From Xiphophorus maculatus (lineage: Eukaryota > Chordata > Actinopteri > Cyprinodontiformes > Poeciliidae), in contig NC_036454.1 in NCBI RefSeq assembly GCF_002775205.1, positions 5,461,882 to 5,525,881 of the forward strand: DNA of 64,000 bases, in the 5' to 3' direction. Shown one piece after another: positions 1 through 12,354 of this stretch. Made by a program: the position numbers and the translations under genes. Positions within the stretch are counted from its first letter, which is position 1; each line of letters opens with the position of its first letter. The notes beneath the pieces are model-generated. The model did no database searches, was not told where the DNA came from, and saw only the letters and a list, made by a program, of their open reading frames with translations.

Positions 1-2116
1 CGACCTATAAAACATGACTGACAGTTTCCTATGATGTGAACAGGTTAGCTGCTAGGAGAAGCATAAAAAGTTCACAACTGTGTAGATAAGTGGGTGCATA
101 ATCATATGTAGGTCATTGGTTATGGGGGTAGCACATGGCTAAGATGGGGATTACATAAGACATGAGGAGGTGTGGATTGTGGTCACATGACTGCATAAAC
201 CCCCATGTCTGGACACATCCTGTTTCTGCAGGGCGGGGTGGAGGGGCATCTTCCCTCTCAGAAATGCTTACAGTTCTGTGGATAGCTATGGAGTGTATGC
301 TGCCACCTGCTGGTTTGATCTGCAACTTCAAGTAGAAAGCCTGACCCAATATCTCCCCTCCTGAAAAAAAGAGCAGAAGAAATCTGAATAATTGAGTTGT
401 AATGAGTAATTTCTAGTGTTTGCACGTTTTTAAGGAGAGGAAGAATTTTTTTCCTTTCAACCACAAAGCTTCCTCCCTTTTTAAATATCTATACAAAAGT
501 CATTTAATGAAATATCCTACTGCAGGAGCTCTATCCTGTGGTCAGTTTTAGTACATTTGTGGGGTTAAAAAAAGCAACTTCATCTTCTACACATACAGAC
601 TGGAGCATACAGAGACATTTTTTGACTATTCTTCTCCACAATCTCTCTAGATCTGGCATGTCCAAAGCTTGAGCCAGGAGCCCTGTGGCCCTCTAAGGGA
701 TTTTGTGCGGCCCTGGACTAACACAGATTAATGACAAGCATTTGGTTTGCTAATTCCGCTTAGAATCCAGGTCCTGAAATTAATCTACCTTATTTATTAT
801 TGAGCAGAGACAAATGAAATAAAAACAATTAAGCTGTACTGTATTGGCAATTTAAACTAAAAAGACAAAAGAAAAGAAATTAAAAAAGCATTTTTGCCCT
901 TCAAACAATTTCAACTTGACATTTTTAGGGCTGCTACTAATAATTATTCCACTGATTATTCTGACAATTAATTGATTAATCAGATTTAAAAATTTACACA
1001 TTCTGCAAACTTTTCATTTAACACTTAAGCTTATTTCATGCAATATTAGAGATACATGAGAAAATGCACATAAAGAATTAATTTAATTATTTTTTTAAAT
1101 AAAAACAAAAACATGTGATTGCCAAAAATGCAACAACACAGAATTCCTTAGTGAACGCTGTCTGGATGCCTCTGCAGCTAAAAATACATATTTTCCAATT
1201 AATATTTTTTTTATATAATTTGAACCAAGTGAAGCTAAAACTGCAGTTCATACCTTTGACAGAAACAAAACTTCCATTTTACTGGGTTTAAATCAGGAGG
1301 GACAGAATCCAAAATTATTCATACCAACCAGGAAAATACTGGGAATCAAGAGGACGATCGAGATTCCTTTTGTTTTATTTCTTCTGCTGCAGTATTGCTG
1401 TATCTCTACACAACAATGACAACACAAAACACAGATCACAGGACTGCAACAGTCTGCATCAAACACGTCTCTTCTTTTGCAATGACAGTTTGTAGGTTTT
1501 GATAAGAGGAAAAGAGAAACAAAAAAATTACATATGGGGAACAAATAAAAGCATCCATTTAATGAAAATATGACGACAGTTTAAAAACTCATAAATTATG
1601 TACATCAGCTGATTAGAGTTACTCTAAGTCGGTGGAAAACGTCTTGAATTCACTCTGAAATATACAGAGGCCAAGAAAGGTCAGCAAAGTGCAAAAACAA
1701 CAAAGCAACAACAAAAGCAACAACAGAGGTTATGTTAACCTGACAGCATAACTTTTGATGTGGCTCTTTGCTGTTGTGTTGCAGCTTTTGCTTTTTGTTG
1801 ACCTTTCTGGTCTTCCGTAAAAGCTGGATTAAAGACTCTCAAGAGAAATACTTTTAAAAAATAAAAAATTGTGTAAACAAATTTTTTTGTTTATACAAAA
1901 AAATCAGCAAACGTAAATAAACTTTCCATAATATATAAATTATACTAGCACTTTTATTTGATAACTTGTCATTTTTGGCTATTTCCCCTAGATATGACAA
2001 AGTAATTGCAATTGACTTTAGTTAGCAGGAACAAGCTACTATGTACTGAATACACATAAAATAAAATAGTGTAAAATAAAACAGAACCCTACAGGGTCAT
2101 AAATATAAAGACACAG
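1..2116. other. Gene-poor flank beyond the 3' end of the ankrd31-like gene
   Basis: I see no coding exon here that I can support. The stretch is AT-rich and holds a short piece at about 655-735 that resembles the repeat at 18170-18697, plus a transposon fragment at 928-1250. The last part, near 1900-2116, presumably includes the 3' UTR of the minus-strand gene ending at 2117. The remaining open frames are short and show no codon or domain signal. Confidence 0.4.
928..1250 (+). mobile_element. hAT-like non-autonomous DNA transposon fragment
   Basis: The left end reads GGGCTGCTACTAATAATTAT, a degenerate form of a terminal sequence common in teleost non-autonomous hAT elements. The interior (CACATTCTGCAAACTTTTCA, then AAAATGCAACAACACAGAAT) matches in order the copy at 4050-4440. 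Naming the superfamily as hAT is inference from remembered terminal sequence, not from a transposase. Confidence 0.5.
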
Positions 2117-5100
2117 CTAGAGTTCAAGCTCCCAGTTGTCAAACTCTACTTGGTCTTGCTTCATGAGCTTGTCCCAGTACAAATCCATCACAGCGTTTGG
2201 AATCATCTCCTCAGGGGTCACCAAGTGGATGATACGAATTCTTCGTAAGAGCTGATATGGGTCCACTGATTCTGCAGAGAATTAAAACATAAAACTGTTA
2301 ATGAAGTACAAAATGTACCGAACAAGAAAGGCAGGTGATCGTTAGCATAAAGTTAAAGTTGGGGCTATTAAAGGGTTAATTTACTTAGGAAATAACAATA
2401 AATAACTCACAATAAAAAAAGCGATCTAAAATATAAAGAAACTAAGAGCTATACAAAGTGTATAAAAATAAAATAGATATTTAATTATGAAATTAATTTA
2501 CAAAAAAATACTCAACAGGACATCCTAATTCTTACTATTTCTTCTACTTGTTTCCATACACTTTTAGCCACATTACTTCTTTATATTTTATGTTATTTCA
2601 ACCTTTCAACTTCCACCATATCCTGCTTATGCAGGACATTGCAGCTATGTCTTTTGGTAATGACATCTTCTACGGTCTATTAAATATTCAGCTTTTTCAA
2701 TCATCTTCCGCCCCGTTGAAATCTATGGAACATCCAACAATTTCTGAAAAATTCGGCTAAAAACTGCACTCTTTCACAGATCTCTGTCTGAACTCATTTT
2801 AATTAGACATAAATTTAACCCTTCTTCACCATAAAGTTACTCAAGATTGGTTATTTTACAAAAAAAAACTAAAGTGAATTGCTATGTTTCATTTCAATTC
2901 AATTCAAAAGTACTGTATTTCTCACAAAGGGAAATTAAATGTTGTTGTAACTCAGACTGGCACAAAAATATCCGCTATTGACCCAAAACACACTGAATTT
3001 AGAGGTAGTTTGGTAATCTAAAGCAAATTAAGAAAACTCTTTCAAAAACAAATGTTATGTTTTTATCTCTGTGTTTTCAGTTCATCAGAAAAAAAGTTTG
3101 AGGTCAGTCTAAAGAGGGGATTTTCAACTGGAAGTGTTTGCTGTATTTAGACACATGACACTCACCTAAACTCGGGTCCGGTTCAGTAGAATCATCTTTG
3201 TCAGCATGAAGACGGATATCAGACAGATTTTGTTTGGCCTCTGAGTTCAGCAAGTAGTAAGACAAAGGTTTGTCTCTGAAAGTCGTCTTTAAGACAGAGA
3301 AGGAAAAATATCATGTTTGAGTCAATTACAATTAACCTCCAAGTTTTTTTCTTTATTACTAAATAATGTGTTGACCAATCTGTGAGTTTCAGCCTCTCAG
3401 AGCCAAAAATTATTAGATGGGAGCAGTAAATGCATTTAGTTTTCATGCAAAATCAATAAACAATTTATTTCTTAAAAAACGTTGTACCAAATATTGTGTC
3501 CAATCGGTTTGCAGCAATAGCAACCTGTGATGAAGATTCCAGCTTGATGTTTTGTGCAGCTCTAGCTTTCATACATCTTGATTTGTTTTGGCTATTTTGT
3601 GAAGTTTTGGCCACACGCTTCCATTTATTTTATTGTGATTTTATGTAACATGTATATATCAATAGAAAAGGTGCTTAATAAAAAGAAACAACTTCACTTA
3701 AACTTTTGAGAAACTCAAATGTTTCAAGAATCAGGGCCATTTTTCTGAAACCGTAAGGTGGCATTTCAGTGATACGATGAAGACTAACCTTGTTCAGAGC
3801 ATACATGGAGCCGACAGGGATGTTATTACCAAGAATGGATTCCAGCCAGAACTCTGGAGTCCGATACGACTTCCCTTTGCTCATTATTACGCCACCAGAC
3901 AGAACCTGTGCAACATGCTGCTTACCCTGCAACAGAAATGAAGACATAATTCATTTATTAATCAACTAGCAATTATTTTTCAACAGCTGCTAAATGCACC
4001 AAACGGCAACAGAAACATTCCATTCATTTCACGTAGACTTAGATGTAAGTCTGCAACTAACGACTATTTTAGTTATTTCTTAATTGGATGAAAAAAAATG
4101 GCACATTCTGCAGAATTTTCACTTAGCCACTTAAGCTTTTTTTATACAATACTGCAAATACAGTTTAAATTTCAAATAAACAATTCAATTCCTTTTTTAA
4201 AATCAGAAAATCCACATTTTATTGCCTAAAATGCAACAACATACAGTTCCTTCAGTGAACGCTTGATCATTTTTAGAAAAGGATGAATCTGCAGCTAAAA
4301 ATACTCCTAACATCTGCATATGAAAAGTCCAGGCCTTTTCTGCTTGTCTTGACATCAATAAATTAAGAATTATCTGTTAATTATTTCTTCAATTAACCAA
4401 TTAGTAATTGGACAGCAAAAGTTGCTTTATAGGACTTTTTTTTAAAAGAATTTAAGATAATTTTGCATTTATCTTAAATGCAAAATGCATATATTTTGTG
4501 TAGCTTTGGTTTGATTACTGCTCTGAGTGTGTTGTTCTTTCAGCATTTTTTTAGTCCGTATACTCAAGTTAACAATTAATCTATTACTACATTTATAGAC
4601 AGCAGAGGAGGGTAGAATACTTTTACTTTTTTTTTACTCAAACAAAAGTAAAAAGTAGCTAACCAAGAAATTAGTCAAGTGAATAAAAGGTCTACTCAAG
4701 ACCTGAGTAACTGATCAAATAATCATTCATTTAGTATTTAAAAATTATTAAATACTAGTTTTTCATATTTAATAAAGAAAGCAAAAAATGCTTTTTAATT
4801 TAAGAAAAAAATTATATTTTGCTTTAAAGATCCAAATATAAATTGAAAATAATTCATATAAATAAGATAATTACAATATAAAATAACAAAATGACACAAA
4901 AGAAAAATTTTCCCAAATCAGTTTGTTTCAATATAAAACTTATGAAACTTTAACAGAAACTGCAGGTGTCTGTGTCCAGTGGATTTTTGGTTAAAACGTG
5001 TTTTTCATTCAGTGGGTAGAAAATCCAGAAATTTTACTCAAGTAAGAGTAGAGATACTTCATAATAAAATTACTCAAGTAAAAGTAAAAATACTCCTACA

Positions 5101-8100
5101 AGTATTTTTTTTTCCTAAAAGTAGCTCCAGTAAATGTAGCTCAGTAAATCTAACCAGTTACTACCAAACTGTGATTGTCAATTATTTAGATTCATCACAA
5201 TTAAACGTTTCAGGCCTAGTTAATGGTAACTCTTCAGAGATGAATGTCACCTTTAATGTCAGATGCAAATCGCTGCCCTTGGGCAGTACGCCGCTCTGTA
5301 CGAGCTGACGCAGACCTCCACCATCATCGTTAGCCCCTCTTTGTATCAACGCATTCTTTCCTTTCTTCTTGGAGAAAAATTGCAAAGCGGCTCTGGTTTG
5401 TGGACCATTTCTCCAGCTTCCGGCTTCCTCAGTCTGCAGGTCAGGGAGAGTGGGAGCAGCAACGCTGACTTGATGATTCAAGGACTGAACTGAAATTTTA
5501 GCCTTTGTTGTAGTGAAAGCTTCTTCCAGTTGCATTTGTTTCTGGAGGAGTTGCACCAAATGTCTCTGATTTGAAGCCAGAGACAAGAACTGACTTTTCA
5601 GGACTCGGTGGCAAAGGTGGTGAGACACGACCCTGGAAAAAAGAGATAATCATGCTGTTATCAGGAGGAGTAAATGTGCAAACAGATCAGCAGCATAACT
5701 GCACATGTGCATCTCAGACTATAAAATATTAAGAAAGATAATTCATTTATGGAATAATAATTACAATTTTTAGTAACAATGCAAAAACAAGAAATTTTAG
5801 CACCACTGGCTTTTTATAAAGCTACCAAGAAGTGCTGGCAGAAACTATAAAAAACCATATGCATGTGTCTTTTTATTATGTGTAATAAAATATCTGGTTT
5901 CAACTGTAAAAAAAACTCAAACATTGGATTGCACTTTATTATGAAAATGCACAATTTGAATATCAAGCACTTTCAAGGACTTTACACAGAAATCAAGCAC
6001 TTTCCAAACCATAAAATTCAAGCATTTTCAAGGACTTCAAACACCAATACAAACTCTAGTGAAAGTAGTGATCCATTTTGAAATCTTGGTGTAATGATGG
6101 ACTCTAACCTGAACCTTGGAGCCACATAAAGACAGTTACAAAGTTGGCCTTCTATCACATGAAGAACATTTTCAGGATTACAGACCAATGTCTCAGCAAG
6201 ATCCAGAAAAACTCATCCATGCGTTTATCCTTAGTTGCATTGATTACTGCAACAGTGTCTTCACAGGTCTGACTAAAAAAAAATCAGATCCAGAACCCTG
6301 CTGCTGCTGGTGTTCTGACTAAAACCAGGAAGATAGATAGAGCACATCACCTCAGTTTTAAAATTCTTCACTGGCTCCCTGAAGCTCAGAAGGTAGACTT
6401 TAAAATACTGCTGTTTATAAATCACTGAATAACTTAAAGATCTGCTGTTGTTGTATCAACCTGCCAGACCTCTCGGGCCTTTTGGTTCTGGTTTGCTCTT
6501 CATCTCCAGAACCAGAACCAAACATGGAGAAGCATAATTTATATTTTTCTCAAATTAGGAGAGTAATTAAAAAGAAAAAGCATATTTTGCAGTATTTGCC
6601 CATCCAATCTGAAAATGCTTTAGCTTAATCAATGATATTCCTGAACTGACCTGAATTTGTGGGTCAGATCGTTCTTCTCTAAACGCTGCTTGGCGAGAAC
6701 ATCCATCAGAACGTTTTGGATCTGCAACAAAACTTCTTTGCATCTCCCTGAAAATCAGAACAACTGCAGTTAGATTGGAGAGCATGTTAAATGTGATAAT
6801 GTACAATATGTTTTCTAAAATTGCTGATGAAAACTGAAACATATCTCACCAATATCCTTGAGATCTTTCGGAGGCCAGGTTGACATTTCTGCTTGTTTCC
6901 TCCTAGCATCCTCCAGAAGCGCTGAAACCGCCTCTGAACTGTTCTGAACTGCTCTGAACTAAATGAAATCAAAGCAAAAGGTTTCAGTAAAATGATGCAG
7001 CATTTATCCAAGAATAGCAAAGTTTCCATTCACCATATAACAGCACAATTTAACATTTTGAAAATAAAGTCTTCTAATGGAAATAGGTTTGGTGCAAACC
7101 ATAAAGAAGAAGACGGGAAGTGGTTGTAAGACGATGGAGATGCGGGGTTTTTAATTACTTATCACGTGAATAAGAGTGATTCACACGTGATTTTATTTGC
7201 ATTTCTTATTTAACAGAAACACAACATATGTAAAATTATGTTTTTCCAACATTAGCAGAATACTGACAAAGTTTTGCTCACATTTGTAATAAAAACGCAG
7301 CCAGTGATACTGATGCAAACAGCAAAAACGATGTTAAGTAAAAGTGGTTAAATTTCCAGCTTTGGATAAGATAACTAAAGATATTATGGTGACTGCCTTC
7401 ATAAAACAGGATGTGAACGACCATATATGGAGCAGCTGGAGCAGAACAGTAAATGAATCAATAACAGACTGGATCTTTCAGGGGCAAAAGCATTTTCACT
7501 GAAATGCATTTCATTAATTTGATAATAAGCATAAAGTAGAAGCACAAACAGCTCAAAGGAAAAAGTGCAATATGTGAAAAAGTCTCACATTATTTATCCG
7601 TTTCAGCTGAACATCAGTAGATTCTCTGCCTGTGTCACCCGACTCTCTTGGATGAAGGTCTGAAACACTCACAACTTTAAATAAATCTAAATCATTCAGG
7701 ACTTTAAACCTTTATCAGATGTCTCAATAAATGTCTTCTTCTTTAGATGCTCACCTGGTTCGCCGCATCGTGTTGCCCCTTTGCTAGACTTCATCTGGTC
7801 TTCATAGGATATTTGGAAACTCAAGAGTAGCTCTTTCATACTCCTGTCCTCGACCATGTCCAACAAACTTTTTCCACCAACGTTCTGGTCGGCAGGGATT
7901 GAGCTGTTCTCAAGGAGGAGCTTCACAACCTACACAGAAGAAAAAAAACATTTCAAACATTCTGTTAGAGTAGAAAGAAACTCTTCCAGAGAAAGCAGCC
8001 ATTTATTATAAAAAATTCAGATAATATTTGCGGGACTGTGAAAAAGTGTGAAAAAGTTAGCTTTTTCTTATTTCAGAGTGTACTAGAAATACACTAGAAA

Positions 8101-9584
8101 TTAGATTAGATCTGTAAGATTTTGTGTTTTTGCAGTGTGTGCCCTGTATTGCCTTGACATAAGATCGAAAACAAAACATGCACTAATTATGGATATTTTG
8201 TTAAAACCAAATAAGTAAAAGGAATATTTTACTTCTCATTTTCACAACAAGAGAGGTACCCGTTGAATTTTTTGACGTTTTAAATTTAAAGTAAAGCAAT
8301 CAGCAAATAAACTATACTTTGCTGCGCATATTCTGAGAATAAACTCAGCTCTTTTTCACCTCATGCATGTTTTCTGTATCTAAATAATGTGTTTTTTTAT
8401 TTCTTTTTATATGCCAAAACACTCTTTGACAGTTTTTCCTTCACCTGGTGATGTCCACTGTAAACAGCGTCATGCAGTGGTGTGACGCCCTCACAACTCA
8501 GAGCGTTAACGTTAGCTCCAGCCCTCAGCAGCTCCTCCACCACAGACTCGTCTCCAGAAACGCAGGCCTCATGCAGAGGTGTCCATCCTGACAGAACCAA
8601 TGAAAAAATGCTGTTATACATGGAGGAGTAAACAGAAATGTTTAAGCTGTAACAAACCTGCATAATCCTCCATGTTGACCCTGATTCCAGCCTGAAGGAG
8701 CATTCTGACTTGAGACAGATCTTTCCTCTGACACGCTTTGTGAAGAAGAGTCTCTCCCTTCGCGTTTCTCTTGTGAAGCTTCTTTTCAGTTGGAACTTTT
8801 GCTTTGAGCAAACAGAACCCAACAAATAAAAAATCTCTAATATAATCTCGATAAACATGAAGCTTTAATGTTTTTCCAGCTCACCTGATCGTGATGAAGA
8901 CGCAGACTTTTCACCTCTGCAGGACTTCAGTTTCCCTCTTTTCTGCTGATTCAGCTCCGGTTTGTTTTTAATCTCATGAGAACCTGAAACGGCAGACGAT
9001 CTGCTTTGGAAAGCAGGAAGATCCTGCAGCAAACTGACAGATTCCTGGTCTGAAAGCATCGCCTCTTCATCCATCTCAGCCTCATTAGAAGCGTTACTGA
9101 AGGCAGAAACACATAAACACAAGTCACAGTCTACAACAACTTCCTGAAAATACTTTCTAATTATTGACAGGCCTTTCACTTCAAATGCAGCAATCAATTT
9201 TTCTATTAGTTTTTCCAGAGATGGGTAGAGTACCCAAAAATTGTTCTCAAGTAAAAGAAGCTATATGTCAACATATTTTTATTCAAGTGTAAAGTAGCCT
9301 TCCAAGAAATGACGAGTAAAAAAGTATTTGGTAGAAAGTACTAAGTACCTGATCAAATTATCAATCATTTTATATTTAAAAATATAGAAGTACAGACTTG
9401 AAATATGCTTATAATTTTTAAAAACGCAGAAAACTGTTTGGATCTGATTGCTCTGTACAATACTCTACAGTGACGGCACAAAAACTGACGCTGTAAAGTT
9501 AGCAAAACAATATAATATTAATTTTACAAGTAAAGGTATTAAACAGATACATCAAACCTACCAAACGGCGCTGCTTTCATTCAT
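2117..9584 (-). CDS. ankrd31: ANKRD31-like ankyrin/RAMA protein, 12 exons, 589 aa
   Basis: Hand-assembled from phase-consistent GT-AG exons: 9584-9562, 9096-8885, 8801-8658, 8587-8445, 7929-7755, 7659-7589, 6958-6850, 6747-6651, 5632-5251, 3926-3789, 3286-3166, 2271-2117. The sum is 1770 nt with no internal stop. The ATG at 9584 is preceded by an in-frame stop. Residues about 87-225 hold ankyrin repeats (GETLLHKACQRKDLSQVRML, WTPLHEACVSGDESVVEELL, VTPLHDAVYSGHHQVVKLLL). Residues about 260-340 are helical and charged. Residues about 435-540 match the RAMA pattern: LRQLVQSGVLPKGSDL, then VLSGGVI, GKSYRTPEFW and a hydrophobic end. The C-terminus is compact and acidic. Mammalian ANKRD31 has ankyrin repeats and RAMA, and its C-terminus binds REC114 to place meiotic double-strand breaks; that role is inferred here. 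At 589 residues it is far shorter than the mammalian protein (about 1,800 residues). Another ankyrin gene with a RAMA domain remains possible. Confidence 0.72.
4050..4440 (+). mobile_element. hAT-like non-autonomous DNA transposon, second copy
   Basis: It begins CTGCAACTAACGACTATTTT and shares ordered blocks with the copy at 928-1250, including the CAACAACA...AGTTCCTTCAGTGAACGC block. It ends near the inverted motif AATTAACCAATTAGTAATTG. It lies in the intron between exons 9 and 10 of the ankrd31-like gene. I see no transposase. Confidence 0.55.
4600..5160 (+). mobile_element. Short DNA element of the ACTCAAGTAAAAGTA family
   Basis: It opens with GCAGAGGAGGGTAGAATACT and contains repeated CTCAAGTAAAAGTA motifs and CACTGAATGAAAA-type sequence. 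Related copies lie at 9217-9560, 50885-51530 (opposite strand) and 60045-60625. No coding capacity. A non-autonomous hAT is likely but not proven. Confidence 0.5.
6080..6530 (+). mobile_element. LINE fragment, L2/CR1-like reverse transcriptase C-terminus
   Basis: The conceptual plus-strand translation contains NLGVMMDSNLNLEPH, MSQQDPEKLIHAFILSCIDY, CNSVFTGL, then RVLTKTRKIDRAHH and LSFKILHWLPEAQKVDFKIL across several frames. This series is typical of the region after the polymerase palm in L2/CR1-type LINEs of fish. The reading frame is interrupted more than once, so this is a dead 5'-truncated copy. It sits in an intron of the ankrd31-like gene in the opposite orientation. Confidence 0.75.
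7060..7335. repeat. Half-element related to the inverted-repeat element at 56.8-57.5 kb
   Basis: The order of motifs AAGAAGAAGACGGGAAGTGG, CGTGTGATTTTA-like sequence, ATTTAACAGAAACAC and TGACAAAGTTTTGCTCACAT is repeated at 57300-57520. It lies in an intron of the ankrd31-like gene. No coding capacity is seen. Confidence 0.5.
8075..8145. repeat. End fragment of palindromic TTTTTGCAGTG element
   Basis: AGATTTTGTGTTTTTGCAGT matches the terminal sequence of the fuller copies at 18882-19187, 53398-53790 and 63825-63996. Only one end is present. Confidence 0.5.
9217..9560 (+). mobile_element. Short DNA element of the ACTCAAGTAAAAGTA family, second copy
   Basis: It opens with AGAGATGGGTAGAGTACCCA and continues with CTCAAGTAAAAGAAG and a TGATCAAATTATC block shared with the copies near 4.6 kb and 60.1 kb. 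It lies within intron 1 of the ankrd31-like gene, just 5' of exon 2. Confidence 0.5.
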
Positions 9585-9599
9585 TTTCTGTATCTGATG

Positions 9600-11003
9600 A
9601 TTCGCTGAGTCTCAGCAGGAGCAGATTTTCACTCGGGTATTGATAATACGTTAACGATCTGCCTCTGGTTTATAAATAATCGTCCTTCCTTCGAGATCCA
9701 CCTGATTCAGCTTCTCAACATTTCATGTAAAAACTCTGTAGAAATTCGCCTTCAACAGAGAAATAATACCAAAGTAAATAACTTTCTAAGAAAACAAGGA
9801 TCTTTGAGATGATGAGGTCTAAGAATATTTTTCCACCCACTCACTAGCTTGCAGCACAAGCTAAAGAAACAAACAGCTACACTGAGTTTGTATTATCTAT
9901 ACTTTTAATATAATCTGTGAAAAACAATTAATTTCTCAGATTCAGTCCTCCAGCGCTGAAATTTTTAGTTATTAACCATTGATTTTATTCATGACATGAC
10001 ATTGAGAATAACTGATATGCAAACTATAAATGATGGCTTTACTATTCCTGATGGTCTTTTGGTTTGGGTCTGATAACATTAAAAGAAAAAAAAAAATCAA
10101 GAACAATAAACCAAACTGACCCTTAAACTGTGTGAATTGTTTTATAACTGGTAGATTAATTCTATACAAAGTATTAAATAATACAGCTGTCAGGGCTTTT
10201 TTTCTGCTTTTATTTCACTTTAAAAACATATTTACTCTGAAAGCACTTTGTGTCATAAAGCGCTGCATGTTTTTTTTATTGTTAAACAATGTCAAAACTC
10301 ATTAATAAACTTGGCCTAAATGACTATTACAAGCAAAACAAAGAACGACCAAGAACAACCAAAATGATCATTTTTTACTTTTTTTGTTTTGTTTTGTCAG
10401 CCATGTTACCCTTTAATGTATATCTAATTGTATAAAAACATGTATTACTTGTTTTTCTGCTGCCATTCAGATGCTTAATTAATTTGAGATTATTCATTTG
10501 AACGTTGTAACTATTTTAGGTATGATTTTAATTAGATACACCAGGCATTTAAGGAACAAATTAATGAATGTTGATTATTTTATTGTAGCTACTAATTCTC
10601 AGAACAGGACTTTGAAATTGAGTCAACATAAAAATTTTTTAACAACCATTAGTTTTCATCCTGCAGTGTTTTAAATACAGCTAAATACTGAAAGCTCTCT
10701 ATATTGTCCTGAAAACTTCAAATATTAAAACAAAATTGTATTAGAGGATGTACTTATGAAAATAAGTATTTAACATTACTTTATACATTTTTATAATCTA
10801 AATAATTATTTGGTTCAAAGTTGTGTAATCAAAACTAATGAATCTACCATTTCTACAATTATACCTAAATTACATTTGCTGCCATTCACGTCTATTTTAA
10901 TATACTGTATGGAGAAGACATTGGTATTAGTAAGCTTAAAAACATAACTTTACAATGGCTAATATCACCTCTAAAATATTTATCATAAGATAGACACCCT
11001 AAA
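9600..11003. other. AT-rich spacer upstream of the ankrd31-like gene
   Basis: The first part should contain the 5' UTR and promoter of the minus-strand gene starting at 9584. I see no clear TATA or GC-box arrangement. Beyond that there is no recognisable gene or transposon end. Confidence 0.35.
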
Positions 11004-11905
11004 ATGCTCATAGCTTTGGCTAACCCTAAAACGCTCATAGCTTTGGCTAGCCCTAGCCCTATAATGCTCATAGCTTTGGCTAACACTAGCCCTATAACGC
11101 TCATAGCTTTGGCTAACCCTAGCCCTATAACGCTCATAGCTTTGGCTAGCCCTAGCCCTATAATGCTCATAGCTTTGGCTAACACTAGCCCTATAACGCT
11201 CATAGCTTTGGCTAACCCTAGCCCTATAACGCTCATAGCTTTGGCTAACCCTAGCCCTATAACGCTCATAGCTTTGGCTAACCCTAGCCCTATAACGCTC
11301 ATAGCTTTGGCTAACCCTAGCCCTATAACGCTCATACCTTTGGCTAACCCTAGCCCTATAATGCTCATAGCTTTGGCTAACCCTAACCCTAAAACGCTCA
11401 TAGCTTTGGCTAGCCCTAGCCCTATAATGCTCATAGCTTTGGCTAACCCTAGCCCTATAACGCTCATAGCTTTGGCTAACCCTAGCCCTATAACGCTCAT
11501 ACCTTTGGCTAACCCTAGCCCTATAATGCTCATAGCTTTGGCTAACCCTAGCCCTATAACGCTCATACCTTTGGCTAACCCTAGCCCTATAATGCTCATA
11601 GCTTTGGCTAACCCTAACCCTAAAACGCTCATAGCTTTGGCTAGCCCTAGCCCTATAATGCTCATAGCTTTGGCTAACCCTAGCCCTATAACGCTCATAG
11701 CTTTGGCTAACCCTAGCCCTATAACGCTCATACCTTTGGCTAACCCTAGCCCTATAATGCTCATAGCTTTGGCTAACCCTAACCCTAAAACGCTCATAGC
11801 TTTGGCTAGCCCTAGCCCTATAATGCTCATAGCTTTGGCTAACCCTACAACGCTCATAGCTTTGGCTAACCCTAGCCCTATAATGCTCATAGCTTTGGCT
11901 AGCCG
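11004..11905. repeat. 33-bp minisatellite with telomere-like units, about 27 copies
   Basis: The period is 33 bp, with a core of CATAGCTTTGGCTAACCCTA followed by GCCCTATAACGCT. Some copies carry AACCCTAACCCTA, two vertebrate telomere units in a row. Because 33 is a multiple of three and no frame holds a stop, long open frames run on both strands (11-residue repeats). These are almost certainly not genes. Variants (CTAGCC, CTAACC, ACGCTC, ATGCTC, ACCTTTGG) recur in the same order in blocks of several units, so expansion copied multi-unit blocks. Confidence 0.93.
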
Positions 11906-12354
11906 AAACATTTTTAAACAGAACTTACCACGGAAATGCTAGCAAACATTCCTAAACATTGGTTTATTTCCAAGTTGTGTTCGACATTTACTTAAAAATA
12001 CCTTTAAGTAATCGTAACATTTTACTTTTAAACTTAACGGAGAGCAAATAAATAGAAATTTTACCACTTAAACGATCACAAATATGTCCGAATTTAGTTG
12101 TTCTCTTAATAAGAGACCTACAGCGCGAGATGTGATACATTCAACGGTCGTCGGAAAACGGAGCTAAAATGTATATTTTGTGTTGGAATGACGAAAATCG
12201 CGGATTTCTAAAATCCATTCTTTGATGGAGAACTGTGTCTGCGAATAAATATGTGTTCTTCCTGCATAAACTATGAGTCACCTTAAATTAAAGACCCAGT
12301 TTCTAAATTTGCTCCACAGTTTTAGAGCATTCTACATTTTTACTGAAAGTAGAG

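Noticed and set aside
11380-11400. Interstitial telomere
   Set aside because: Telomere units occur at most two or so in a row inside a larger repeat; this is not a run of TTAGGG.
10892-11942. Open frames of 339 and 312 codons on opposite strands
   Set aside because: They are the 33-bp minisatellite read in two directions. The period is a multiple of three, so stops are absent by construction. No start context or unique sequence supports a gene.
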